NCBI GenBank assembly: GCA_903896545.1
Contig: CAITYF010000108.1
Coordinates: forward strand, 1-64,000
Source: an uncultured Myxococcales bacterium
GTDB taxonomy: Bacteria > Myxococcota_A > UBA9042
Direction of reading: 5' to 3'
Length of the DNA stretch: 64,000 nucleotides
In this document: piece after piece, positions 41,181 through 50,319 of the stretch
Layout of the letters: each line of letters begins with the position of its first letter
Numbering within the stretch: the first letter of the stretch is position 1
The notes under the pieces: model-generated
Told to the model about the DNA's origin: nothing
The model's input: only the letters and a program-made list of their open reading frames with translations
Database searches by the model: none
Made by a program: the position numbers and the translations under genes

Positions 41181-42911
41181 GTGCCGTATTCTCCGCGGGT
41201 GACGACGCCGCCGCTCCACCTCCGCTTGCGAACTTGGCTGCCCGCAGGCGTGGTCGTGTTTCTGCTCGCGCTGCTGGCGACGTGGCGTTTGGTCGATGAT
41301 CCGGACGCGTTCTGGCATATCACGACCGGCATGCACGCGCTGCAACACGGTCTTTCGCTGCCCACTGATCTGCTGTCGTGGTCCCACAAAGGCCAGCCGT
41401 GGCTGGGCAAGGACGCGCTGGCCGACATCCTACTGGCGCTGTCGAGCGGTTTTGGCTTCTTCTGGGCAGGTCTGGCGCTGTTTCTCGCCGCGCTGCTGAC
41501 GCTGGGCACAACGGGCTTTGCCACGGGCGTTTCGCTCCCGACATGGCTGTTGGCTTCCGGTCTTTGGCTATCCGCAGTCGAAATCACCGCCACGCCGCGC
41601 TCGCGGATCTTTTCAACCGTCCTTTTGCCTGTCCTTCTGGCGGCGATCGAGCGCGCGCGCAGGACTCCGGAAAAGCGCTGGATCGCGCCCGGTTTGATCG
41701 CGGGCGCCGGGCTGCTCCTGCACCGCGGTGGCGTCGTTGGGCTGGCGATTCTGTGCGTCGCCGTGGTGTCCGAAGGTCTGGAGCACAAGCGCTGGAAGCA
41801 GCCGCTGGACGCGCTCCTTCTTGCCGTCATCCTCGCGCTGCTCCATCCCGACGGTCCGCGGGTGTGGACAACCGTGCTGCACGTGGCGGGAAGCGACGCG
41901 TACCGCCAGTACGTCTCCGAATTCCAGCCGCTGACGTTTGATCAGGCCTGGGCGGCGTTCCCGATGACGGTACTGCTCGCACTTCTGGCGCTGCCCGCGG
42001 TCTTGCCGTCGCTCCAGCCCGGCGGCAACGCCGATCTGCGCTGGCGCGGCATCGTGCTCGTGATCACGCTGTTGGTCGCGGGTCGGTCGCCGCGCGGCAT
42101 GCCGCTCCTGGCAGGCGCGGCTGTCTACGCGCTCCTGCCAATGCTGGAACGCCTCATGGCGCTGTTTCGTCGTCCCTGGCTGGGCGCCGCGCTCGCGGTC
42201 ACGCTTGGTTTGGCGCTGGTAAGCGGGAACGCGACGCGGACGTTTGGCGTGGGCGTCGATGACCGCTTGGTGCCTGCCGCAGCGACGCGTTTTTACCAAC
42301 AGCATCATCTGGGACGGCGCGTGCTGAACCCCGTCCACATGGGCGGCTACCTGATGTTCGCGCCGGTCGAGCCGTACATCCAGCCCTTCATCGACGGCCG
42401 CAACGATCAGGTCTACCCCGAAGCGTTTTTTGTGCAAAACGCCCAAGCGACCACCGATCCGGCGGCGTTCGCGGCGCTCCAAGCGAAGTACCACTTTGAG
42501 TGGGTAGTGGCGGCCAATCCGGGGCCGGGCCAAGCGTTCCTGTTCCTGACGCAAGATCCTGCGTGGCGTCTGGTGTTTTGGAGCGACAGTGCGTCGATTT
42601 TCCTGCCGCACAACGCCCGCCCAGAACTTCCCGCGTACACGTACTTTTCACCGGCTGATCCCGTCGGCAGCGTTCAACGCGCAACGGCTAATCCGCAGAC
42701 GGCTGACCTGATTGGCGCGGAACTGGACCGGCTCGTCCGGGACGATCCCGAAAGCGTGAACGCGCAAACCTGGCGCGTCATGCACCTGCACGTGCGTGGC
42801 AAAGCGTTTCGGCAAAGGCGCGATGAGGCACTGGCGCAGCTTGTTGTGCACCATCGCGAAGCGCCGGAAGTGCAAAAGCTGCTGGAAATTCTGCATATCC
42901 GCCTGCCTTGA
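41181..42911 (+). CDS. Multi-pass membrane protein, possible glycosyltransferase-like
   Basis: GTG start; multiple hydrophobic segments; RLVDDPDAFWHITTGMHALQHG... then a soluble C-terminal domain. Confidence 0.65.
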   Translation: MPYSPRVTTPPLHLRLRTWLPAGVVVFLLALLATWRLVDDPDAFWHITTGMHALQHGLSLPTDLLSWSHKGQPWLGKDALADILLALSSGFGFFWAGLALFLAALLTLGTTGFATGVSLPTWLLASGLWLSAVEITATPRSRIFSTVLLPVLLAAIERARRTPEKRWIAPGLIAGAGLLLHRGGVVGLAILCVAVVSEGLEHKRWKQPLDALLLAVILALLHPDGPRVWTTVLHVAGSDAYRQYVSEFQPLTFDQAWAAFPMTVLLALLALPAVLPSLQPGGNADLRWRGIVLVITLLVAGRSPRGMPLLAGAAVYALLPMLERLMALFRRPWLGAALAVTLGLALVSGNATRTFGVGVDDRLVPAAATRFYQQHHLGRRVLNPVHMGGYLMFAPVEPYIQPFIDGRNDQVYPEAFFVQNAQATTDPAAFAALQAKYHFEWVVAANPGPGQAFLFLTQDPAWRLVFWSDSASIFLPHNARPELPAYTYFSPADPVGSVQRATANPQTADLIGAELDRLVRDDPESVNAQTWRVMHLHVRGKAFRQRRDEALAQLVVHHREAPEVQKLLEILHIRLP

Positions 42912-43019
42912 TTGTTCACCCAGACGGACAATCCATTTCAGGATTACCGTCTGGCCGCGCGTGCGAAACAGTCCTATCTTGGGCTGGACGGTGCGCGAGC
43001 GCACTGCGAGGAAAAGCTC

Positions 43020-43940
43020 ATGTCTCAGGAAAACGAGAATTCGCTCACGCGGCGGCAAGTGCTGGCGACCGGTCTGGCGAGCGCTGCGGGGCTGACGATT
43101 GCAGCGGCGCTGGCCGAGGAAGCGGACGCGGCTCCGGCGAAGTCGGCGCGCATGCCCGTGGCGTTCCTGCCGCACGGCGGCGGTCCGTGGCCGTTCGTGG
43201 AAATGGGCATGAACAAGGCGGAGTTGAACGGTCTGGCGGCGTATCTGAAGTCGGTCGTGACCCTGCCCAAGGTGGCGCCCAAGGCGCTGCTGGTGATTTC
43301 TGCGCACTGGGAAGAGGCGGTGCCGACGGTGATGACGTCGGCCCATCCGCCGATGCTCTACGATTACTATGGGTTCCCGCCGGAGTCCTACAAGCTGACT
43401 TGGCCGGCGCCGGGTGAACCGAAATTGGCGATGCGCGTGCAGGCACTCCTGGAAAACGCGGGGATCGCGTCCGCGGCGGACAGCAAGCGCGGGTTTGACC
43501 ACGGCACGTTTGTGCCGCTGAAGCTGACCTACCCGGACGCGCAGGTGCCAACGGTGCAACTGTCGCTCAAGCGCGGGCTGGATCCGGCAGAGCACTTGGC
43601 GATTGGGCGTGCGCTTGCGCCTTTGCGCGACGAAGGCGTGTTCATTGTGGGTAGCGGCATGACGTATCACAACATGCGCGGGTTCGGTAATCCGGCGGCG
43701 GCGCCGACATCTGAGGCGTTTGACGCTTGGCTGCGCGAAACCGGCACGCTGGACGCAGCGGCGCGCGATGACCGGCTGAAGAACTGGAGCAAGGCGCCGG
43801 CGGCGCGCCTCGTGCACCCGCGCGAAGAACACTTGCTCCCGATGATGGTGATCGCGGGCGCAGCGGGCGCCGATCGCGGCAAAGTGGCGTACAACGGCAC
43901 CATGATGGGCGTTCGGTTGAGCGCGTACCACTTTGGTTAG
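43020..43940 (+). CDS. DODA-type (LigB-family) extradiol dioxygenase with Tat signal
   Basis: SLTRRQVLATGLASAAGLTIAAALA; MPVAFLPHGGGPWPFVEMG...LLVISAHWEEAVPTVMTSAHPPMLYDYYGFPPESYKLTWPAPG. Confidence 0.88.
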   Translation: MSQENENSLTRRQVLATGLASAAGLTIAAALAEEADAAPAKSARMPVAFLPHGGGPWPFVEMGMNKAELNGLAAYLKSVVTLPKVAPKALLVISAHWEEAVPTVMTSAHPPMLYDYYGFPPESYKLTWPAPGEPKLAMRVQALLENAGIASAADSKRGFDHGTFVPLKLTYPDAQVPTVQLSLKRGLDPAEHLAIGRALAPLRDEGVFIVGSGMTYHNMRGFGNPAAAPTSEAFDAWLRETGTLDAAARDDRLKNWSKAPAARLVHPREEHLLPMMVIAGAAGADRGKVAYNGTMMGVRLSAYHFG

Positions 43941-44015
43941 GGAATTCGCCACGGACTAGAAATGGCTTCAGACTTTCAGCGTGCGCCAAACTTGGCACGT
44001 CGACTGGAGCTGAAG

Positions 44016-46145
44016 ATGCCGCGTCCGATTTCTTTCGCCCTACTTCTCCTGGCGTTTGGCTGCGGCCACGCGCGAGTACAGTCCTCCAGCGCGCCGCCAG
44101 CGTCGACTGAACTGGCGCAGGCCGCGACGCGAACGGATGATCCCTACCTGTGGCTGGAAGAGGTCGAAGGCGAGAAACCGCTTGAATTCGTCAAAGCAGC
44201 CAGCACAAAGACGCTGACGGAACTCCAAGGGCAGCCGACCTACCAGCCGCTCTACGATCGGCTGCTCACCGTGCTGGATTCCAAAGACCGCATCCCGAAT
44301 GTCACGCAGCACGGCGCGCTTCTGTACAACTTCTGGCGCGACGACCAGCACATCCGCGGGCTCTGGCGCCGGACGACGTGGGCGGAATACCGCAAGCCGC
44401 AGCCGAAATGGGCGACAGTGCTGGACGTGGACCAGCTGGCCAAGGAGGAGCACGAGAACTGGGTGTGGTCGTCCGTGTCGTGCCTCTATCCAGACGACGT
44501 GCGTTGTCTCGTGCGCCTTTCGCGCGGCGGCGGCGATACGACTGTTGTGCGCGAGTTCGACACCAAGCAGAAGCGCTTTCTCGCCGATGGCTTCGTGCTG
44601 CCCGCCGCCAAGAGCGAGACCCACTGGATTGACGCGGACCACATCTACGTGGCCACCGACTTTGGCCCGGGATCGATGACGCTTTCTGGCTATCCCCGCA
44701 CGACCAAAGTGTGGCAGCGCGGCACTCCGCTCAGCGCGGCGCAGACTGTGTACTCTGTGCAGGAATCCGACGTTCACGTCCACGCGTCGCACGACTTTCG
44801 GCCGGGCTACGAACGCGACTTCGTCATGCGCGTCATCACGTTCTGGACCAACGAGGTCTTCATGCGCGTGGGCGACAAGTTACAGCGCATCGAGAAGCCC
44901 GATGACGCGTCGCTTCAGGTGGACGGGCCCTTTCTCTACCTGTCGCTTCGCAGCGCGTGGACCGTGGACGGCAAGACGTGGCCTGCCGGCGCGCTCTTGG
45001 TCGGCGATTTTGTGCGCTACCTGAAGGGCGAGCGCCAGCTGGAGATGCTCTTCGAGCCGACGTCCCGGTCGTCGCTCGCGGGCTGGAATACGACGCAACA
45101 CGCGGTCCTGCTCACGGTGCTCGACAACGTGAAGACGCGCATCTTTGAGGTCACGCCCGTGAACGGCAAGTGGGTGCGCCGGGAGGTCAAACTGCCGGGC
45201 GCGGGCACAGCGAGTGTCACGGCGGTGGACGCGTTGCGCTCGGATCAGTACTTCCTGATGTTTACCGATTACCTGACGCCAACCACGCTGCTTCTTGCCA
45301 AGCCGAATACCGACAAACACGAGCCGTTGAAGCACCTGCCCGCGTTCTTCCAGACCAACGGGCTGCGCGTGCAGCAGTTTGAGGCAACGTCCAAGGACGG
45401 AACGCACGTGCCCTATTTTGTCGTGGCGCGGGAGAACGTCGCGCTGGACGGGCAGAATCCGACGCTCCTCTACGGCTATGGCGGGTTTGAAATCGCGCTG
45501 CAACCGAACTATTCCGCGAGCATCGGGCTTTCCTGGCTGGAGCGCGGTGGCGTCTACGTGCTCTCGAACATCCGCGGCGGCGGCGAATTTGGCCCGGACT
45601 GGCACAACGCCGCCATCAAGTCGAACAGGCAGCGCGCGTACGACGACTTCGCGGCGGTGGCGGAAGACCTGATCGCGCGCAAGATCACGTCGTCGCAGCA
45701 TTTGGCAATTCAAGGCGGCTCGAACGGCGGTCTACTGGTCGGTGCGGTGGCGATGCAGCGCCCGGAGCTGTTCAAGGCGGTCGTTTGCCAAGTGCCGCTT
45801 CTGGACATGAAGCGCTACCACACGCTCCTGGCGGGCGCTTCGTGGATGGGCGAATACGGCGACCCGGACAAGCCGGAAGAGTGGGCGTTTATCCAGAAGT
45901 ATTCGCCGTACCAGAACGTGAAGAAAGACGTGAAGTACCCGCGCATCTTCTTTCTGACGTCCACGCGCGACGACCGCGTGCATCCGGGGCATGCGCGCAA
46001 GATGTTCGCAAAGATGCAGGAGCAAGGCCACAACGTGCTGTATTTTGAGAACACGGAAGGTGGGCACGGGGGCGCGGCGAATAATCCGCAGGTCGCGAAG
46101 ATGCAGGCGTTGATTTATTCGTTCCTTTGGGCGGAGCTGCGTTAG
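44016..46145 (+). CDS. Prolyl oligopeptidase family (S9A) lipoprotein
   Basis: SFALLLLAFGCGHA lipobox; TDDPYLWLEEVEGEKPLEFV; AIQGGSNGGLLVGAVAMQRPELF. Confidence 0.93.
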   Translation: MPRPISFALLLLAFGCGHARVQSSSAPPASTELAQAATRTDDPYLWLEEVEGEKPLEFVKAASTKTLTELQGQPTYQPLYDRLLTVLDSKDRIPNVTQHGALLYNFWRDDQHIRGLWRRTTWAEYRKPQPKWATVLDVDQLAKEEHENWVWSSVSCLYPDDVRCLVRLSRGGGDTTVVREFDTKQKRFLADGFVLPAAKSETHWIDADHIYVATDFGPGSMTLSGYPRTTKVWQRGTPLSAAQTVYSVQESDVHVHASHDFRPGYERDFVMRVITFWTNEVFMRVGDKLQRIEKPDDASLQVDGPFLYLSLRSAWTVDGKTWPAGALLVGDFVRYLKGERQLEMLFEPTSRSSLAGWNTTQHAVLLTVLDNVKTRIFEVTPVNGKWVRREVKLPGAGTASVTAVDALRSDQYFLMFTDYLTPTTLLLAKPNTDKHEPLKHLPAFFQTNGLRVQQFEATSKDGTHVPYFVVARENVALDGQNPTLLYGYGGFEIALQPNYSASIGLSWLERGGVYVLSNIRGGGEFGPDWHNAAIKSNRQRAYDDFAAVAEDLIARKITSSQHLAIQGGSNGGLLVGAVAMQRPELFKAVVCQVPLLDMKRYHTLLAGASWMGEYGDPDKPEEWAFIQKYSPYQNVKKDVKYPRIFFLTSTRDDRVHPGHARKMFAKMQEQGHNVLYFENTEGGHGGAANNPQVAKMQALIYSFLWAELR

Positions 46146-46199
46146 GGCGAATCGAGTGTGCTCGGCGCGGCCCAACGAGCGCAGCGCGATCACGCACAG

Positions 46200-46500
46200 T
46201 CGAGCGACGGGCACGCGACCGCGCATTGACGGGTAGCGGTGGCCACACCGGCATCGGTTACTTGAAGTCCGTTGCGCCGAGGATCGGTCCTCCAGAAGCG
46301 GTCCACGAACCCTGAAAGTGCCCGCCGCGCGACGAAGACACGCCCCGCAAGACTCTGAAACTGTGGCAGAGTTCGCCCGCCACACAAGTACGCGCGGTCC
46401 GGCGCCGCGGGACTACTCCTTGCACGTTTTCCGCATTCCCAAATAGGCCAAATGTGGTCGTGAAGACCTGTAAGGTTGTGGCGGTGCGTGAAATCGCCGG
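46200..46500 (-). pseudogene. Possible frameshifted relic of a beta-propeller (SBBP-like) repeat protein
   Basis: Minus-strand fragments in alternating frames: FGNAENVQGV, RAYLCGG, GRVFVA, GHFQGSWTASGGPILGATDFK. Confidence 0.25.
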
Positions 46501-46593
46501 GCTGGAGCCGTGTACGCCGCCCGCTTGCCTTGTGCCACGACACCCGCCGATTACGCTGAATGAGCGGTCCTGTTCCGACCGTAGAGTTCCGCC

Positions 46594-47586
46594 ATGCACA
46601 CCCGGATTCAAACGCTCTTGCTGCTTGTGAATCTGTACGCATGTGAGGCCGTTGTGCCGGCCGTGGCGGGGCAGAGCGCAGTCGCGGCGGCGGACGCAAC
46701 TGTTGAACCCGCGCCATTGGACGCCAACGCACACGGCGACGCAGGCCCCGCCGTTTCATGTCTGGGCAACCCGGACGCCGATGCAAGTTCCATCCCGACC
46801 GATGGCGCGCCTGCGGGTACCGGGCCAGCCGACGGAGCCAGTCCACCACTCAAGGATCCCGCCTTTGACGCGCCGATGGATCCGAACGTCGACCAACTCA
46901 TGCAGGTCCCCGTTTCGCAGATTGACCTCTCCAAAGACTTCGTACTGACCGCAGATTCCGTTGTACCGGCGCTGCAGAACTTCTACGTCGATGGTCTTCA
47001 GCCCGGTCAGGTCGTGCCGGACTTCACTGCGTGGACGCTCGAGGGGAAACTGGTCTCCCTCAGCGACTGGCGGCACAAGTCGAACTTGCTGGTGGTCCTT
47101 GGAACGCCGTCGTGTGGTGCGTTCCGCCATCAGTTTGCGCCGCAGTTGGCGCCACTTCAGGCGTTCGCCGACGCGATAACCGAAAAGACGGGGCAGAAGC
47201 TACAAGTGCTGGTTGTCCTGGCCAAGGAAGCACACCCGGCGCTGGATCTCAGCCCGTACGTCGGCATGCAATGGACGGGCGCGGACAACGTAGCCGACAA
47301 GGTGCTCGTGCGGCAGCCGACGAGCTTTGGCGCGCGCGTGCTCAATGGGCGGGCGATCGTTGCGCGCTTGAAGTTGAACCCCGCGCAATTTCTGGTTGAC
47401 GGGATGGACGCGGCTGGCTGGCAGCGTTTTGGCGCGCTCCCGAATGCGGCGCACCTGATCGACAAGGACGGCGTGCTGGTGTGGAAAGAGCCGTGGGCGG
47501 TGCAAACCGGACTCTCGGAATCTGATCCCACGATGCAGCCGGAACTGTTCAATCAGGTCGCTAAGCTGCTTGGCGAGGGACAGTGA
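46594..47586 (+). CDS. Exported protein with redoxin-like domain
   Basis: N-terminal hydrophobic segment; PGQVVPDFTAWTLEGKLVSLSDWRHKSNLLVVLGTPSCGAFRHQFAPQLAPL. Confidence 0.6.
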   Translation: MHTRIQTLLLLVNLYACEAVVPAVAGQSAVAAADATVEPAPLDANAHGDAGPAVSCLGNPDADASSIPTDGAPAGTGPADGASPPLKDPAFDAPMDPNVDQLMQVPVSQIDLSKDFVLTADSVVPALQNFYVDGLQPGQVVPDFTAWTLEGKLVSLSDWRHKSNLLVVLGTPSCGAFRHQFAPQLAPLQAFADAITEKTGQKLQVLVVLAKEAHPALDLSPYVGMQWTGADNVADKVLVRQPTSFGARVLNGRAIVARLKLNPAQFLVDGMDAAGWQRFGALPNAAHLIDKDGVLVWKEPWAVQTGLSESDPTMQPELFNQVAKLLGEGQ

Positions 47587-47681
47587 CCCGGCCGACCACC
47601 ACACGCGCCCGGCTTGACGCCTCCCGTCCGCACGGCACAATCGCGCGCCAACGACGCCTGACGCGGCGTTAGGAGCCCGCG

Positions 47682-48563
47682 ATGCCCCTCAGGAACGGCA
47701 CTGCACACACGCCCGACGGCGACCGACTGGCGTGGACGCTGCACGGCGACGGCCCGTCGATGCTCGTCATGAACGGCCTCGTGTCGAGCGTTGATCCGCA
47801 CTGGACGCGCTGGGTGCGACACTACCAAGCGCGTTTTTCCGTGCTGACTTGGGACTACCGCGGCCACGGTGCGTCTGCCCCGCCGCGCGACTTCTCGGCC
47901 GTGAGCATGGAGCAATTCGCCGACGACGGTGCCGCGGTACTGAACGCAGCCGCCGTGAAGCGCCCCGCTGTGGTGTGCGGTCTGAGCATGGGCGTGCAGA
48001 CGGCGCTGGAGTTTTACGTTCGCTATCCACAGGATGTTCGCGCGCTCGTTCTGCTGTGCGGCACCGCTGGGCACGTTCTAAACGGCTTGCACCACTCGGA
48101 AAAGCTTCGCAAGACCATGACCTCCGTGGCGCATCGGCTGGAGGCCATTCCGCCGCGGCTATTTGACCTGCTCGCCAGCCCTCTGGTGCGTACGCCGCTG
48201 GGCCGCGAGCTCGCCTATCTCTCCGGCGGCGTCGTGCGCGGTGCGACGAGTCCTGAAGAAGTCGACGCCATTTTCCAGCACGCCACCAAGCGCGATCCTC
48301 GGCTCGTTGCCCGCATCGCCGCGTCCTACATGAATCACACGACGTGGCACATCTTGCCGTCCATTGCCGTGCCGACTCTGATCATCGGTGGCGACCGCGA
48401 CGACCTCGTGCCCGTCGCGACGGTGCGGGCGATGCACGCGCAGATTCCGCGCTCGGAGTTGCACATTGTGCGTGGGCACGGGCATCTGGCGCAGGTGGAG
48501 AAGGCGGCGGAGGTCCACGCTGTGGTGGATGCTTTTTTGGCCCGGCGGGCCGGGGGGCCGTGA
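47682..48563 (+). CDS. Alpha/beta hydrolase
   Basis: LTWDYRGHGASAPP...VVCGLSMGVQTALEFYVRYPQDVRALVLLCGT...PTLIIGGDRDDLVPV. Confidence 0.9.
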   Translation: MPLRNGTAHTPDGDRLAWTLHGDGPSMLVMNGLVSSVDPHWTRWVRHYQARFSVLTWDYRGHGASAPPRDFSAVSMEQFADDGAAVLNAAAVKRPAVVCGLSMGVQTALEFYVRYPQDVRALVLLCGTAGHVLNGLHHSEKLRKTMTSVAHRLEAIPPRLFDLLASPLVRTPLGRELAYLSGGVVRGATSPEEVDAIFQHATKRDPRLVARIAASYMNHTTWHILPSIAVPTLIIGGDRDDLVPVATVRAMHAQIPRSELHIVRGHGHLAQVEKAAEVHAVVDAFLARRAGGP

Positions 48564-48588
48564 CGGCCGGCGCCGCAGGCGCGCCGGA

Positions 48589-48615
48589 TCTGAGGGAAAC
48601 GCAGTTTCCCTCAGA
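48589..48615. other. Perfect 12-bp-stem hairpin after the hydrolase gene (terminator or repeat)
   Basis: TCTGAGGGAAAC GCA GTTTCCCTCAGA. Confidence 0.7.
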
Positions 48616-48904
48616 CTCCCTTCCTGGGGGGCGCGGTTGAGGAAGGCGTGGGTTCTGTTATCGGCGCGATGGCGCCTCCTAGAAAGCTTTCGCTTTGGAC
48701 TTGGAATTGGACGGCCGGGATCGCCTGCTCGGCGTACGGGGCCCCGATGGGCGCCGCTTTGCGGCGATCGGTACCGCGCCTCGGTGGAGATTTTGCGGGC
48801 TGGGTTGGGTTGGGAAAGGGTCTGGTACGGGAGGTGGCGGCGCGAAGTCGGGCTGCTTGCGCAGGCGCGCAGTTCCATGGGCGGGTGGCATGTGGAATTC
48901 CGAG

Positions 48905-48960
48905 CCGCTTGCTTACGGGCGCGGTTCCTTGACGGTTGAACCGCGCACGTCAGTAAGCGG
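48905..48960 (+). repeat. REP-like imperfect palindromic element, copy 1
   Basis: CCGCTTGCTTACGGGCGCGGTTCCTTGACGGTTGAACCGCGCACGTCAGTAAGCGG; arms CCGCTT.../...AAGCGG and GCGGTTC/GAACCGC. Confidence 0.8.
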
Positions 48961-48987
48961 GTGGCGTCGCGCCGACATCGACCGCCG

Positions 48988-50154
48988 TCACATCACGCAA
49001 ACGCCGCCGCTGCCGCAGTGCTTGGACCTGCAGTTGGCGTCCGCCTTGCACGGCGACGCGTCGAGCACCGGTCCGCACTTGCTCAGAGAATTGCACACGT
49101 ACGGGTACGCGCAGCGCGCCCACCCGCCGCTACGGCACGCGTCGCCAAGGGTAGGCAGGTTGACGCACTTCTTCGTCGCGTCGTCGCAGATCAGGCTGGT
49201 GCCGCAACTGTTGTAGTACTTGCACGGAGCGCCCACCGCGAGCTCGGCGCCGCATACCTGCGGACCGACGGCCGGCGAGAAGAGGCACGCCTCGCCCATC
49301 GCGCACGGATTGGAGTGATTCGCCGCACTCGACTTGTCCGGCTCCCACGCGGTCGTGCGCGTTGCGTAGCACGGCTCACCAATGGCAGCGTAGGTCTCGA
49401 CAAGCAGCGAACAGCCACCCCATGCGTCGCACACGTAGTCGTACAGATTCAACCAGCAGGGCAGGCCGCGATCCGCTTTGCACGCCGCGAGAATGGCGGT
49501 GAGCGGCTTGCATGTGATGTCGCAGAACAGGCCGTCAGCGCAAGGGTCCAAGGCCCCTTCTATCGTGCAGCTCGAATCCGCCGGCAGCGCGGCTGTACAC
49601 TTGTTGGCGATGCAGCGCGCGTCGCTTGGGCAACTGCGAGACCAAGCGCTCGCGCACGATTCGCCCACCTTCAGTTGCAGGTGGCAAGCGTGGTCGCTGC
49701 CGCAGTACCCCGTCGTTCCGCATTCCAAGTCTGAAACACACTCTTTCGGCGGTGTCACCACCGTGACGAGCCCAGGCGCATGCAAGCAGTCATAATTGTG
49801 CACGGCGCGGTCACATTGCCCACTGCTCTGCTGCCAGCATGCGGCGATTGCGGCGTCATCGATCGCGACAAGTCCGAGCGTGCGAGCCGCCCAAAGTGGC
49901 GCGTATTCTGTGGCACACCATTGAAATTCCGATGCGACATCATCGGTATTTGCCAAGCACGCGGCGACGGACACGCTCGCACCGCATGCCGCGGCCTGCG
50001 CGCAGTAGATTTGCGCCCACGCTTGACACATCTCGACGGACGAATTCCACCGAACCGGCGCTGTCGAGGCGGCAGGCGACGAGCACGCGGCAACGGCGAG
50101 GAACGCGAGGCACGCGAGGCTTGCCACCGCAGAACGGGGATGTGACTTGTGCAT
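48988..50154 (-). CDS. Cys-rich lipoprotein (Dickkopf-like Cys pattern)
   Basis: LAFLAVAACSSP lipobox; ECVSDLECGTTGYCGSDHACHLQLKVGESCASAWSRSCPSDARC...CKADANCRSKHCGSGGVCVM. Confidence 0.75.
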   Translation of the reverse strand: MHKSHPRSAVASLACLAFLAVAACSSPAASTAPVRWNSSVEMCQAWAQIYCAQAAACGASVSVAACLANTDDVASEFQWCATEYAPLWAARTLGLVAIDDAAIAACWQQSSGQCDRAVHNYDCLHAPGLVTVVTPPKECVSDLECGTTGYCGSDHACHLQLKVGESCASAWSRSCPSDARCIANKCTAALPADSSCTIEGALDPCADGLFCDITCKPLTAILAACKADRGLPCWLNLYDYVCDAWGGCSLLVETYAAIGEPCYATRTTAWEPDKSSAANHSNPCAMGEACLFSPAVGPQVCGAELAVGAPCKYYNSCGTSLICDDATKKCVNLPTLGDACRSGGWARCAYPYVCNSLSKCGPVLDASPCKADANCRSKHCGSGGVCVM

Positions 50155-50224
50155 GGTTCCCTCCGTAGCTGAAGGTGAACGGAATTGAGACGTTTGGCAA
50201 GGGATTTGGCGTGTGGGAGGCGAC

Positions 50225-50295
50225 CCGCTTGCTTACGGGCGCGGTTCCATGCCGCGCGTTCCCATCACGGTTGAGCCGCGCACGTCAGTAAGCGC
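50225..50295 (+). repeat. REP-like imperfect palindromic element, copy 2
   Basis: CCGCTTGCTTACGGGCGCGGTTCCATGCCGCGCGTTCCCATCACGGTTGAGCCGCGCACGTCAGTAAGCGC; same orientation as copy 1, 1,320 bp away. Confidence 0.8.
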
Positions 50296-50319
50296 TTGGC
50301 GTGTGGGGATTCCCAGCAA

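Noticed and set aside
41021-41830. 269-aa minus ORF running through the tRNA-Pro
   Set aside because: Its C-terminus (GVAQPGSALDWGSRSRRFKSCRPD) is read-through of the tRNA sequence; spurious
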